Source: Artocarpus heterophyllus | Lineage: Eukaryota > Streptophyta > Magnoliopsida > Rosales > Moraceae | NCBI GenBank assembly: GCA_025403435.1 | Contig: CM046348.1 | Span: forward strand, 10,596,606-10,660,605 | Length of the DNA stretch: 64,000 bases | Reading direction: 5' to 3' | Shown here: positions 35,723 to 46,703 of the stretch, piece after piece | Layout of the letters: each line of letters opens with the position of its first letter | How positions within the stretch are numbered: the stretch's first letter is position 1 | The notes under the pieces: model-generated | What the model saw: only the letters and a program-made list of their open reading frames with translations | Told to the model about the DNA's origin: nothing | The model's database searches: none | Translations under genes and position numbers: made by a program

Positions 35723-37147
35723 AAGACAAGTTCAAGGCTTTCTGTACAAACTGGAAAGAAACCAGCCTGCAACAATTGGTAATCAACTTATCGGTGATGT
35801 TTGAATGATTCTGAGTAGAAAATCTTTCACTGAGATTTTGAAACCGAGTATAGTTCTTCATTTACTGTAAATCATATGAAAATTACTACTTGTGTTTTTG
35901 TTTTTCTCTTCTCTCTTTGCTAACATGATTTTTGTTGCGCGAGGATGCCTATTCTGTATTCTTTGTAAAATTTTTGATTCATAGATACAGCATTTTATTG
36001 TATTTGTATTTATTCAATTAACGTGCATCCCTCTTTTCCCCCTCAAGCATTCGTTATTTTGTTCTTATACCATCCCTTTACAGAAACGGCATAATTGTAC
36101 TGAAAAACGACAACATTGTGTACGACATTATGAGTGTAAAAATTTTAAGCTCAGATCGGCTTTTTTTTTTTTTTTTTGGAGACGACATCAAAACTTCAAA
36201 GGACAATGATAACTTCGAAAATGAAAACGTCTTGAACGACGGCAAATCGTGAAACCATAAAGGGCTTAGAAACGATGACAGTTGCAGCACTCGTCCGATG
36301 AAGGCAATTAAGCAATAGCAATAGCAATGGCATGCTCATGGCAGCTAAAAAAAAACAACGATAAAAGCAGTTAAGAACGAAAAACGACACCGCACATAAA
36401 AACGGCAAAATCATTAATCAACGACATAAATACACAACTTTACAATGACTATCTCCAACGACCGGAGAGGGCGAAAATATCAGCGGAGAAGGTACAGAAA
36501 GATAACGGACAAGAGAATTTATAGATTATAGGAAAATTCTTTAAAACAAAAAAATGACAATAAAAAAACCACAGAAACATATAAAAACGACAACAAAAAT
36601 GATAAAAAGAAAAAAAGGTAGAAACGACAACAAATTTAACCTCCCCAGTTTTAGGGAAGACAACCTTTTTTAATTCTTCTATGAAGGTAAAAAAAAAAAA
36701 AAAAATTACCCTTCAAACAGCCTTTATTTAAAAAAATGATAATAGCCTAACAAATAGAATTTCGTTAATATGGCATTTTTTTTAAATCCCCTCTCAGTTT
36801 TTTTTTCTTTTAATTAACTCAAAGATATAATTTCCTTTTCTAAACCGTCCAGGGTCCACATACCAAAGAAAAAAAAAAAAAAGGAAAGAAAACTATCCAC
36901 TGGCTAAACTCTCAGATGCAAAACGACGTCCCTTTAGAGGACACCCACTAACGTCCTAGGTAGTCATCTTCGTGGTCATCTTCCTCTCTCTCGCGTGAAG
37001 TCTAGAGAGAGAGAGAGAGAGAGAGAGAGCCTTTGGTTCCTTTTTCCCTTCTTTCGCAGCAGAACAAAGGAAAGGAAGGCAAAGCAGTCGTCTGTCTTGG
37101 CCGAGTGATCGGTCTAGTCTTTCTAGCGCGAAGAAAAATCGAAAAAA
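35723..37147. other. PERK 3' flank and TMEM33-gene promoter/leader
   Basis: No gene seen. About 36090-36640 is dense in AACGAC/ACGACA-like hexamers. The rest is A-rich with several poly-A and poly-T runs. The leader of the next gene begins somewhere after about 36900. Confidence 0.55.
37003..37029 (+). repeat. (GA)n microsatellite in the 5' leader of the TMEM33 gene
   Basis: About 13 GA units starting AGAGAGAGAG, 120 bases before the start codon. Such GA tracts are common in plant leaders and can bind GAGA-binding BPC proteins (known in general, not shown here). Confidence 0.85.
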
Positions 37148-40100
37148 ATGGGGGAAGAGAGAGAGGACCCGCAGAAGCTGAAGAGAATTGCGGCGGCGGC
37201 GTTCGACTACGAGAACGACCCCCGATGGGCCGATTACTGGTCCAACGTCCTCGTCCCTCCTCACATGGCTTCCCGCTCCGACGTCCAAGACCACTTCAAG
37301 CGCAAATTCTACCAGCGCTACATCGTCCGTACTCTCTCTCTCTGTCTCTCTCGATTTTCCTACCCATGAAATTTTCAATCTTTTTTTGTTCAATTCGTTT
37401 TCTCGGAATTTGGAGTCGGACCCATCAATCTTATCTGGGGTTTTAACTTTTTTTTGGCTTGATTTGGGAATCTGGGATCTGGTTGGGATTTGGGACTCTT
37501 TACTGTGCAAATCTCTCACATTGGAATTGATCCCAGCGTTTCCAGATATATATATACACACACACACATATATAGATAGTCCTTTAATTTTAGCTTTAAG
37601 TTTTTTTAAAGGAGATTTGACTTTTGGAAACCTAATTTTGCCTCTAATCTATTTTTGCGATTTATTGGGAGGATTCTTGTGGATGTTTCTTATCCAATTT
37701 ACACCTTTTGTTTATTAACTAAAGTTTGATCCAATTTCATTCGTTGTTTATATATATATGTGTGTGTGTGTGTGTATATATATGAAAATAGCTCACATTG
37801 TGAAGCAAAAGATTTGGTTGGATAAACATTCTCTAGCATTGGATATTAGAAGCTAAGGAAGTTCAAGAAGTTCATTCTTTATATGACTTTGGGCATAATT
37901 TTAGCTTTGTGACTCTTAATTTTAGCATCTTTACAATATTGCACGTGCTAATGCTTGAATTTTTCAAGTACAGGATCCTGATCTTGTGATAGAGGCAATG
38001 CCCACCAGCGGTTCTTCGCAGTCAGCAAGACCAGCTTCATCCTCAACGCAGACGCCACCAACAAATGACCAACCTCGTTCACGTAGCACTGGTGTAAACT
38101 CTCTCTGATTCCTTCCGAACTCTAAATCCGCAAAAAAATGTAATGTTTCTCTGAATTACCAAACTGCACATTCTCATTATTATTGTATCCGAATTGATAA
38201 CTGTAGGTTCAACTGCTCGAACTTCTGGAACATCGGCAAATGCAGCTCCCCCTCCAGCTTCTCTGCGCTGGGACCGACAAACCATTCAGTTCTCCGTGAA
38301 TGCTTGGGTATATATCTTAGGAGTCTGAGAAACTTTCAGTCATATGTCTTAGTAACCAGAATCTGATTCTGTGGAAAGTCGCTAGAATTTTGAGAGTAAT
38401 ATATGTTCATTCTGTTCCAGTTTTACTTACTTACTGCTAGTTTTTTAAAGGGCGAATGATATGAACCCACCTAACTCTACCCCAAAAGCTAGCTCATGAG
38501 GGGAGGATTGTGAACCCATATATATAACACCCAAGACCACCCTCTCTAACCGATGTGGGACACATCATTCCCGACCCCTTTAGACTGCACGTCCTCGTGC
38601 CAACTCCGTCGTTAATCCACACGAGCGGCAGAAAACCTTTGTACATGCGCCCATCGACCCGACCCCTTTAGACTGCACGTCCTCGTGCCAACTCCGTTGT
38701 TAACCCACAAGAGCGGCAGGGAACCTTTGTACATGCACCCACCGACTAGCAGAGGTTCGGCTCTGATACCATATGATATGAACCCACCTAACTCCACCCC
38801 AAAAGCTAGCTCATGAGGGGAGGATTGTGAACCCATATATAAAACACCCAAGACCACCCTCTCTAACCGATGTGGGACACATCATTCCCGACCTCTTTAG
38901 ACTGCACGTCCTCGTGCCAACTCGTGCCAACTCCGTCGTTAACACACACGAGCGGCAGGGAATCCTCGTGCCAACTCCGTCGTTAACCCACACGAGTGGC
39001 AGGGAACCTTTGTACATGCGCCCACCGACCAGCAGAGGTTTGGCTCTGATACCATATGATATGGACCCACCTAACTCCACCCCAAAAGCTAGCTTTTGGG
39101 GTGGAGTTAGGTGGGTTCATATCATATGGTATAAAGGGCGACATTCTTTCGCCCTTAAAAACCAGCGCAGTATGTGGTGGTCATGTTCTTCTGCTCTATA
39201 AATGTTAATCCGGGTATGAACTGCCTGAGTAACAGATGCTATAGTTAAAAAAAATAGTAATAACAATAATAATAACTGGCAACTTAATCCTCCTTTGTCG
39301 TAGTTTTTTTTTTTTATGTACTTTGGGAATCATAAATTATTCAATAGTTTCGTTGGTTTCAATCAATTTTTTCAATTACTAAATGCAAAAGTTATTCTGC
39401 ATCTAATTTCTGACGCGATTAATATACTTATTGCAAATAATCGTTGATTGCTCAAGTTAGTGACTAAACCGTCATATTTGAATCTTGGTTGTTGTTTTTA
39501 TAAATTTGCTGCCCCTCTTCTTTATTTTCAATATGTCTAAGTTAGAAAGGGCTATTTCTTTTTAGATGTGTCACAAATATAATCTTTGTACTTGCTTACA
39601 TTATGGGATACACTGATTCTGAATTTCTGATTTCTTTTCTTAACCCTACAGGTGTTTGTTGTGGCTGTGCTGGCTATTTTCCCATTAGTACCACCCCACA
39701 TTTCCCATAGGGCATATCGGCTTTCGTTTATGGGAACTGCATGTTCCTCTCTGTACTCCTTGTACTCGCTATACGGGGTAAGTTTTCTCTCTCTTTTTTG
39801 ACTTCTCTATGATTTTATTTTTTGCACTGTTGACTATTGCTTAAGCATTAACTTGTCTTTTACTGCTTCAGAAACCAAGGGCTTGGAACCTGCAGGCCTT
39901 GCAAGTTTACTTCCAGTCCATCATTGCGACCAAGGATTTTATCAATTTTATTTACTGCCTCACTTTTGTGACTTCAAAACATTGCCTCAAATGTAAGCAC
40001 TGATTTGATCTTTAATTTTTCTTGCTTGTCTGTTGTTCCTATGGTACGAAGTTTCTATCGCAGTTTCTTCCTCAAGTTTGGAATAGTTTGTTGATACCAA

Positions 40101-41208
40101 GGATTTTATCTATTTTATTTACTGCCTCACTTTTGTGACTTCAAAACATTGCCTTAAATGTAAGCACTGATTTGATCTTTAATTTTTCTTGCTTGTCTGT
40201 TGTTCCTATGGTACGAAGTTTCTATCGCAGCTTCTTCCTCAAGTTTTGAATAGTTTGTTGATCTGATATCCATTGCAGTTGCTTTGATTTCCATTTTATG
40301 TCGAGCTTTTGAGCATGTTACCAAGTTCCTAAGGCGCAACTTCAATCGATCTTCCTTGTACAGGTATGAAGAATATTTACGAACCTTTGATTGATGTCTT
40401 CTGAATTTTATCATTTTCTAACATGAGTTAAAGTCTTTGAAAAGCAAGAAGATTAATATTAACAACTTATTTTGTAATAACGGTCTTTCATTCGCGAGCA
40501 GGAAGTATTTGGAAGATCCTTGCGTTTGGGTAGAGTCAAATACAACAACTCTGAGCATACTCTCCTCGCAGGCTGAGATTGGACTTGGCTTCCTTCTTAT
40601 CATCTCTGTTTTCTCGTCAGTTTCTTCGTCTTTCCCCACTTTTTAGTTCAGAACATGTTATCTGTTCTGTTGTTAGGATTCTATTCACTTGTACTAATTT
40701 TTCAACTTTTATGCAGTTGGCACCGCAACATTATACAGACATTCATGTACTGGCAGGTTAAATCCTCGTCCCTTATTAAAATAGCTTCTGTTCCTTGAGC
40801 AGAAAAACTGTTTTCCACTGTATGATGTACACGACGTGTGATTTTGAATTTTTTTTTATTTTATTTTTTTAAATCTCTAAAACCGTTAAGGCCTCCGGTA
40901 AATTCAAGGAATGAAGAAAATCATTCTTCTTTTAGTTCACATTCTGTTCTTGCCAACATTTCTCGTCCTTTCGAACTTGAGTAGTTGTAGATACAGTTTG
41001 TCAGTCTTCTTGTGGAACCTAACATGTTTCTTCCTTTTGGAACATTTTCTCACAGCTACTGAAGCTGATGTATCATGCCCCTGTGAATTCTAGCTACCAC
41101 CAGAGTGTGTGGACTAAGATTGGGAGGACTGTTAATCCACTTATCCAGCAGTATGCTCCGTTCCTTAATTCTCCACTTTCGGCCGCTCAAAGATGGTGGT
41201 TCAGGTAG
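37148..41208 (+). CDS. TMEM33/Pom33 (UPF0121) family membrane protein
   Basis: Nine exons: 37148-37324, 37974-38091, 38207-38307, 39652-39777, 39872-39992, 40279-40363, 40502-40615, 40717-40756 and 41056-41208, all GT-AG, giving 344 residues. A soluble N-terminus (YENDPRWADYWSNVLVPPHM) and a Ser/Thr/Pro-rich linker (about 65-110) precede membrane spans at VFVVAVLAIFPLVPP, a Leu/Ser/Tyr-rich hydrophobic stretch, FINFIYCLTFVTS, and EIGLGFLLIISVF. The conserved end is SAAQRWWFR. Relatives sit in the ER and nuclear envelope and help shape ER tubules or place nuclear pores; the plant role is not established. The first ATG after a GA-rich leader was taken. Intron 3 carries a TRIM-like insertion, and intron 5 a copy of the end of exon 5. 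Family assignment comes from recognition of the conserved blocks. Confidence 0.88.
38456..39132 (-). mobile_element. TRIM-like non-coding retroelement composite in TMEM33 intron 3
   Basis: On the minus strand there are two 105-bp LTR-like units beginning TGTCCCACATCGG (plus-strand spans 38458-38562 and 38775-38879). Each of two internal segments carries the primer-site-like TGGTATCAGAGCC (plus coordinates about 38759-38772 and 39042-39054), and the LTR end occurs a third time at 39058-39095. The LTR end is then inverted at 39090-39132, so the whole block has terminal inverted repeats of about 37 bp. AAAGGGCGA flanks it on both sides (38447-38455 and 39133-39141). No coding capacity. Short LTRs with a methionine-tRNA primer site define TRIMs. 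Confidence 0.75.
39929..40262 (+). repeat. Direct 167-bp duplication covering the end of TMEM33 exon 5 and its donor site
   Basis: ACCAAGGATTTTATC occurs at 39929 (exon 5) and 40096 (intron 5). Both copies run through TGCCTCACTTTTGTGACTTC and the donor AAAT|GTAAGCAC (39993 and 40160) into the same intron sequence ending TAGTTTGTTGAT. The second copy is a decoy partial exon. The donor at 40160 would add 167 bases and shift the frame. Confidence 0.9.
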
Positions 41209-42907
41209 AAACACAGTAGAGAAAGAAGAGGAGAGGGAGCTTAATCTCCGGTGATTTCTGTGGACTACTTTTTCCATAAAGAAAAAATGATTATCAGATA
41301 TACAATCGAGAGGTTTTTTTTTTTTGATATGGAGAAAGTTTTTAACAGAAGTGGTGTTTGGATCTAGTTGCAAACTTTTAACAGTAGCGTACGGGTAATA
41401 AATCCTACATGGGATTAATCCAAGAATTTTGTTTCCTCCTCCTTGATATAAGAATTGTGTTTGCTATGCACTGAAACTGTGTTTCTTATCTATCAAACAT
41501 ATGCATTTGGATAAGTCTGAAAATTAACTTCTGAGATGTTCCCATGTTTTGATTATCATATCAACTAGAATTTTTTTTTAGTTCAAATGAAAGATTATCG
41601 TTATTGTTCTTCTTCGCTCACAATTTAAGTTCTTAAAATACCAACAAAAGACTATCAGCCATATTGTCAATAGAAGAGTCTGAGGAACCAATAGTTAATA
41701 AATTCACATGAATATGAATCTTCCCAACAATCCGAAATTTCAATGAACCCCTACTTCAGTTCATTTATCAGAATCGATGCTTCAACAATAACATCTTATA
41801 TGACAGTATTCTCATGAAAGGATAATTTTCTTTTTTTTATTATTCTATGTCATGCTCCATGTACCATAATGTCAGTCTGCCCGGTTAAGTTTGTCATCAT
41901 AAAACCATGTTCGCCACTTAATGAGTTTGAAAAACGAACATGGATCATAGTCCAACCTGCAGCTATGGCATGTGGAGGGGACAGGCATCATTGGCAGCAA
42001 TCACACCTTGACATATGCCCGAGACAGAAAATGTCTTGTATTTTAGTACCTTAAGATTTGACTCGGATGCCCAAATGTGGTGCTTGGCGATTTGATTTTC
42101 TTATGGCTGGTCAGCCAAATTTCATGCTCGGAAGCAACAGAGAGAGAAGTTCGTTTGCAGACACTTTTCCTTAATTGGGACTTCACCTAACATGATCTGA
42201 GGTTGTTGGGTCTGACGTAATGAAACGGAAGGATGGAAAAAAAGAGTTTGGGTCAACATGAGAAATGCCGTGTGTTATGCATTAATTTGTGCCTTATGCA
42301 TGATTTGACAAATGTTCATCTATAGTTAGAGACTATGCATGAGTTTGGATTTCTTACTTGGCAATCCCCATGTGAACAGAATAAGAGTCAAATTGTGGAG
42401 CTCAGCCTTATCTCCACCACCAAGGACCACTTCAATAATGAAAATATAACAAGTATCCTTTTTTTTTTGCTAAAAAAAAAAAATCAATGTTGTTTTTATA
42501 CCTTCGGACCAACACTATTATGAGAATCTACTGATACCATAGGTGGAATGACAAGACGTCTTTTAAAATTCAACTTACGGGACCTCAAATGTTCTTGATG
42601 TTCACAACAAGTATCCCGAGACATAAAAATTAGCTACTTATAATTTTGACAGAGATATATCACGTACATGTTTCATGACAAAAAAGATTAAATAAAGAGA
42701 GGAATGAAGTCAAGGAAAGTTGCATTGCATGCTATTAAATGGGTGCTTGGAACTTTAGTTTCAATTCATTAGTTACAATTATAAACAGTGTAAAGCTTTC
42801 AGCAACTACAGTAAAAAGCAAAAAATTGATACAGTATAAAGCTCTTATATGCTACAGGTCTTAAACTTAAAATTGAAGCTTCAAACGAAAGCTAAGAGCT
42901 AAGTACT

Positions 42908-43192
42908 GCAGAGTGTAATGCTGCGAGGAATGGACTTGTGTTTGCCTTACAGATTGGTTGGGAGAATCTGGAAGTGGAATCGGATGCTCTCAAAGTCGAC
43001 TCTTGCATTGATTCCATTAGTTTTCTTGGCACTCATGCAATTTAATTAGAGACATTTGTAATTTAATTTCTGTTTTTAAGGCATCTTTCATTTTCGCACA
43101 TCGGTCTGCTAATGGGATTGCACATTTGTTGGCAAGATTTGGCTTGGCCAAGGCTGGTTCTGCTTCTTGGATAGATTCCATGCCTAGATGAC
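42908..43192 (+). pseudogene. RNase H-like (RVT_3) domain relic
   Basis: One frame from 42908 gives AECNAARNGLVFALQIGWEN followed by LEVESDALKV, the typical Ala-Glu...Asp core of plant RNase H-like domains found in LINE elements and related genes. Two stops follow. After a frame change at about 43078, a second frame gives HRSANGIAHLLARFGLA and a WIDSMP ending, the usual C-terminal block. No reverse transcriptase is seen upstream. A fragment of a LINE or of a captured gene; dead. Confidence 0.75.
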
Positions 43193-43247
43193 TATCCAAA
43201 GCTGTCTGTATTGACGTTGTTTCAACTTAATAGAATTACACATTTCC

Positions 43248-43249
<2 letters not shown>

Positions 43250-43282
<33 letters not shown>

Positions 43283-43289
43283 ATATATA
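43250..43289. repeat. (AT)n microsatellite
   Basis: About 15 AT units, then a CTATATATAG interruption. A (TTA)n run of about 10 units follows at 43407-43437. Confidence 0.92.
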
Positions 43290-43403
43290 GTTCAAACATT
43301 TGCCTCTTAGGTCACACGTGTTTATATCAATTACATACCCAATAATGCACCTTCTCTAAACATGAACAACCAAAATTAGAAATAAAATAAGACAGCTTCT
43401 ACA

Positions 43404-43439
<36 letters not shown>

Positions 43440-45305
43440 ATATTGTTTTCTTCTTTTTGAGAAAATCGTGGACATTCAATATTGGTCTTGCCTATTTCCA
43501 ACCTTCAATCAAAGAATCGAATCACTAAACTAATATAAGAAGAATTTATTTAAATTTAAATTTAATGAGCATCTCACAACGCAGACAAAACAGTAAATTT
43601 TTATACATAGTTTTGCATAGTTTTGGACATTTTTTGATTTTTGATAAAGATAATTTTTCTCACATTTATCGCATCTCGTGATTTCACAAAACAAAAACAA
43701 ATGGGTAAATTAATAAAATAAAACAAAAAATCAATCAGTGGTGAATGCTACAAGAAGTGAACCCCAAGAACTACTGCAATGCAACTTGGCAGAACTATAT
43801 TGGCTGTGAATTTTCATTACAATTTAAGCAATTAAAAAAGAGAGAAAAAAACAATCAATTCAAACTTCAAAGGGGGCACGAAACTCCTTGACTCCTCTCG
43901 ATTTTTTTTCGCAACGGCTCCGGAATGGAACACAACACACTCCCTCATCATCACAAACTGACAAGTAGTATTAGTATTAGTTATTATTATTATTATTATT
44001 ATTTATTTTTTTTTTTAGGGAATGGGCCTATTTATTTTTGGTTTTTTTTTTCCTCTTAAAGAACTTGATGCTTTTACTTGAATTTAATTTTGGAAAAGAT
44101 AATTAAATTCTTAACTCAAAATTTCTCTTTCAAAAAAAAAAAATAAAATCCTCTATTTACTTTGATATATAGTAAATCAATAAAATAGGCAATATTCATG
44201 AATATGAAGATAAGTTTTTTTATTAAACACTAAACCATAAAAAAAATTGTTTTTTGTTAGATAAATTACTCTCTCGCATCGTACACATTACACACGGAAT
44301 TGAATTCTATTTCTTAAAAAATAAAGAATAACTTATTTACTAAATATACTCTTTTTAGTTTAATTAATTTCTCTAATATAAAATATATTCGTAATTACAC
44401 TCATTTTTATGTTAACTTTAATTTAGAAAACATGAAAATAAAAACTTAATTCCTTTGTTCACTTGATTCTCTAATAAATTAATAAACACTTAAATAAAAT
44501 CATACAATCTAATTTGCTTAATTTCTTTTTTACTTGCAATACTTCTAAAATTTATAGGGTGTTTAGAGAATTGGTTTCAACTCAAATGATATAAAGCTCT
44601 CAAATGGTAGATTGTAAAGTAAAAATAAGCTACATTATAAAGTTTCACAAGCTATAATATTTTGAATCAATTGATTTAAATCAATGCTTTTAAACACTCT
44701 ATTAATTTAGTTGTAATAATTTTTATGGAAAAATTTTATTTTGTTATAAGGTGTTTAGCAAGCTGGTTTGAATTGAAAAAAGAGTTCAAAAACTCAAATA
44801 TATGAGAACTTTATAAAATAATAATTTTTTGTTTTATATTTAGCATATAAAATTTTACATTGTTATTGATTTAAACAAATTTGTCAAACAAAGCCTTGCA
44901 CTCTTAAAACAACTGTGCCCAAAAAAATTATACTAAAAAACTCAGATCATAGAACAAGAAAATAAAATCCATCAAAAATATATATATATATATATATATA
45001 TATAAACAATTTTATTTAACGCACTGTTAATAAAACAAAACAGTAAGACATAATCTAATAACAACCCTATTTACCTTATAAAGTTACAACCCTAATAATA
45101 ATACGTATTATTTTTAGGAGTTACGGGCTATAACCTCCAAGCTTGAAAAAAAAAAATAATAATAAAAAAAAAAGAAAACAAAAAAAAAACTTGGATTTTG
45201 CTTTGATTATTTATACGCGGCATTCCATAAAGACCGAACCTCAGCGTCAAAAAGGTTCCCCCTCAAAGAAAAAAAAGTTCCATCCGGTTTCTTCGACGGT
45301 AAGCA

Positions 45306-46671
45306 ATGGCCTCGTCGTCGCTGGAGACTCATGCCAAGCTACTCCGTCCGAGTTCCACCTCCGTGGCAGAGGACGAAACGGTCGGTATCGGCGAAACGCA
45401 GTTTCGTCAGAACCAGAGGACCGTCAGCGATCCTACTGCGGGGAATTTCGGCCAGCCGAGTCAGAGACGGCGGCGCCTCGCCGGGAAATCCTTTCAGCCG
45501 CGGCGGCAGCAGTCGTTCAGCCGCGACATCGAGCACGCTGCCAAAGAGACGTACTTGATCACTCGCCTCGCCATCACACTCCTCCGATCTCTCGGGTACG
45601 ATTCATTACGATGAGAAATTCTCGAAGAAAAAAGGAGGAGTTGTACGGATTCTTCAAAAGGAAGTAACAAGAAAAAAAAAGAAAGTTTAAGCTTTTAGGA
45701 AGCAAGATCAATGGACTTGAGTTTAGTTTTTTCAACTATTGTCTGAAGTTTTACGCTTGTTATATAATGGTGGAAATGAATCGCGAATTTTCATCAAGGT
45801 TGATGAAAGAATGAGAATTGTTTGTGGGTTGTTTAAAGAACAGATATTGATGGATTGCTTTTATCACTGAAGGGTTTCTCTCTTGTTTTTATTGATTTTT
45901 TATTATATTTTTTGGTTTTTTTAATCATGTGTTTTCATTCAGGGTAGGCTACCGGTGGATCACAAGACTACTCGCCCTCGCTTGTTATGCCTTGTTACTT
46001 ATGCCTGGCTTTCTTCAAGGTATCTGGTGTAACTGGTCGCATAAGGTTTTGGTTATTGAAAAGGAATGTTCTTGTACAAGCTACATGTAGAAATGGGGAG
46101 ACAAATGCAGTTGATTCATATATATATATATATACATACATATTCGGATTAATTGTTGATAGATCAAATTCATTTTATGTTGGCTGCTCCACCTCCATTT
46201 ATGATAAAATTTGTGTCAATGTAACTTGCTTATTAATGTTTGTTTGTTTATGCAGTTGCATATTACTACTTCTTCTCAGACAATGTCAGGAGGAGTATTG
46301 TATATGGCGACCAACCAAGAAATAGGTAGGCAATATTCAGTGAGGAAACAAAGGATTTTTTTTTTTTTTGGGGGGTGTTCGGTAGACTTGTTAATGTTTA
46401 TGTGATCATGTATCGGATGCCAATCTTTCTATTGCAATTGTGATTCTACAGGTTGGATCTGTATTTACCAGAAAATACTGATGGAACAAAGCCAGTTGTA
46501 ATCTTTGTAACCGGTGGAGCCTGGATTATTGGGTGAGTGATGAAAATGAATGCAAACATCTGCTTCCCAGTTACCTAACTACTTTGTCTCTCTTTATTTT
46601 CCTTATTTGTCTGGTGTGATGGTGTATTTATGTACACGCATATTGCCGCAATAGAGACACATTATAATATA

Positions 46672-46703
<32 letters not shown>

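Larger units (their letters stand above)
42745..44895. repeat. Three MITE-like copies of a shared family
   Basis: Copies lie at about 42745-42895, 44557-44703 and 44754-44895. Each is 140-150 bp and begins near GGTGTTTAG or GGTGCTTGG. The first two have variants of TATAAAGCTCTCA(T)ATG in the middle; in the third that core is much degraded. The ends are imperfect inverted complements (for example ...TTTAAACACTC). Related pieces are at 3150, 10310, 10855 and 29112. Confidence 0.6.
41209..45305. other. AT-rich intergenic DNA between TMEM33 and ICME genes
   Basis: No functional gene seen. It holds the TMEM33 3' flank, an RNase H-like relic (42908-43192), MITE-like copies (42745-42895, 44557-44703, 44754-44895), (AT)n at 43250-43289 and about 44980-45003, (TTA)n at 43407-43437 and about 43980-44002, and poly-A tracts directly before the ICME leader. 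Confidence 0.6.

Noticed and set aside
38811..39201. Open frames (89-124 codons) in TMEM33 intron 3
   Set aside because: They arise from the TRIM-like tandem units and match no protein.
45143..45667. 174-codon frame overlapping ICME exon 1 in another frame
   Set aside because: Starts in poly-A tracts and overlaps the ICME exon, whose frame continues correctly through eleven splice junctions.
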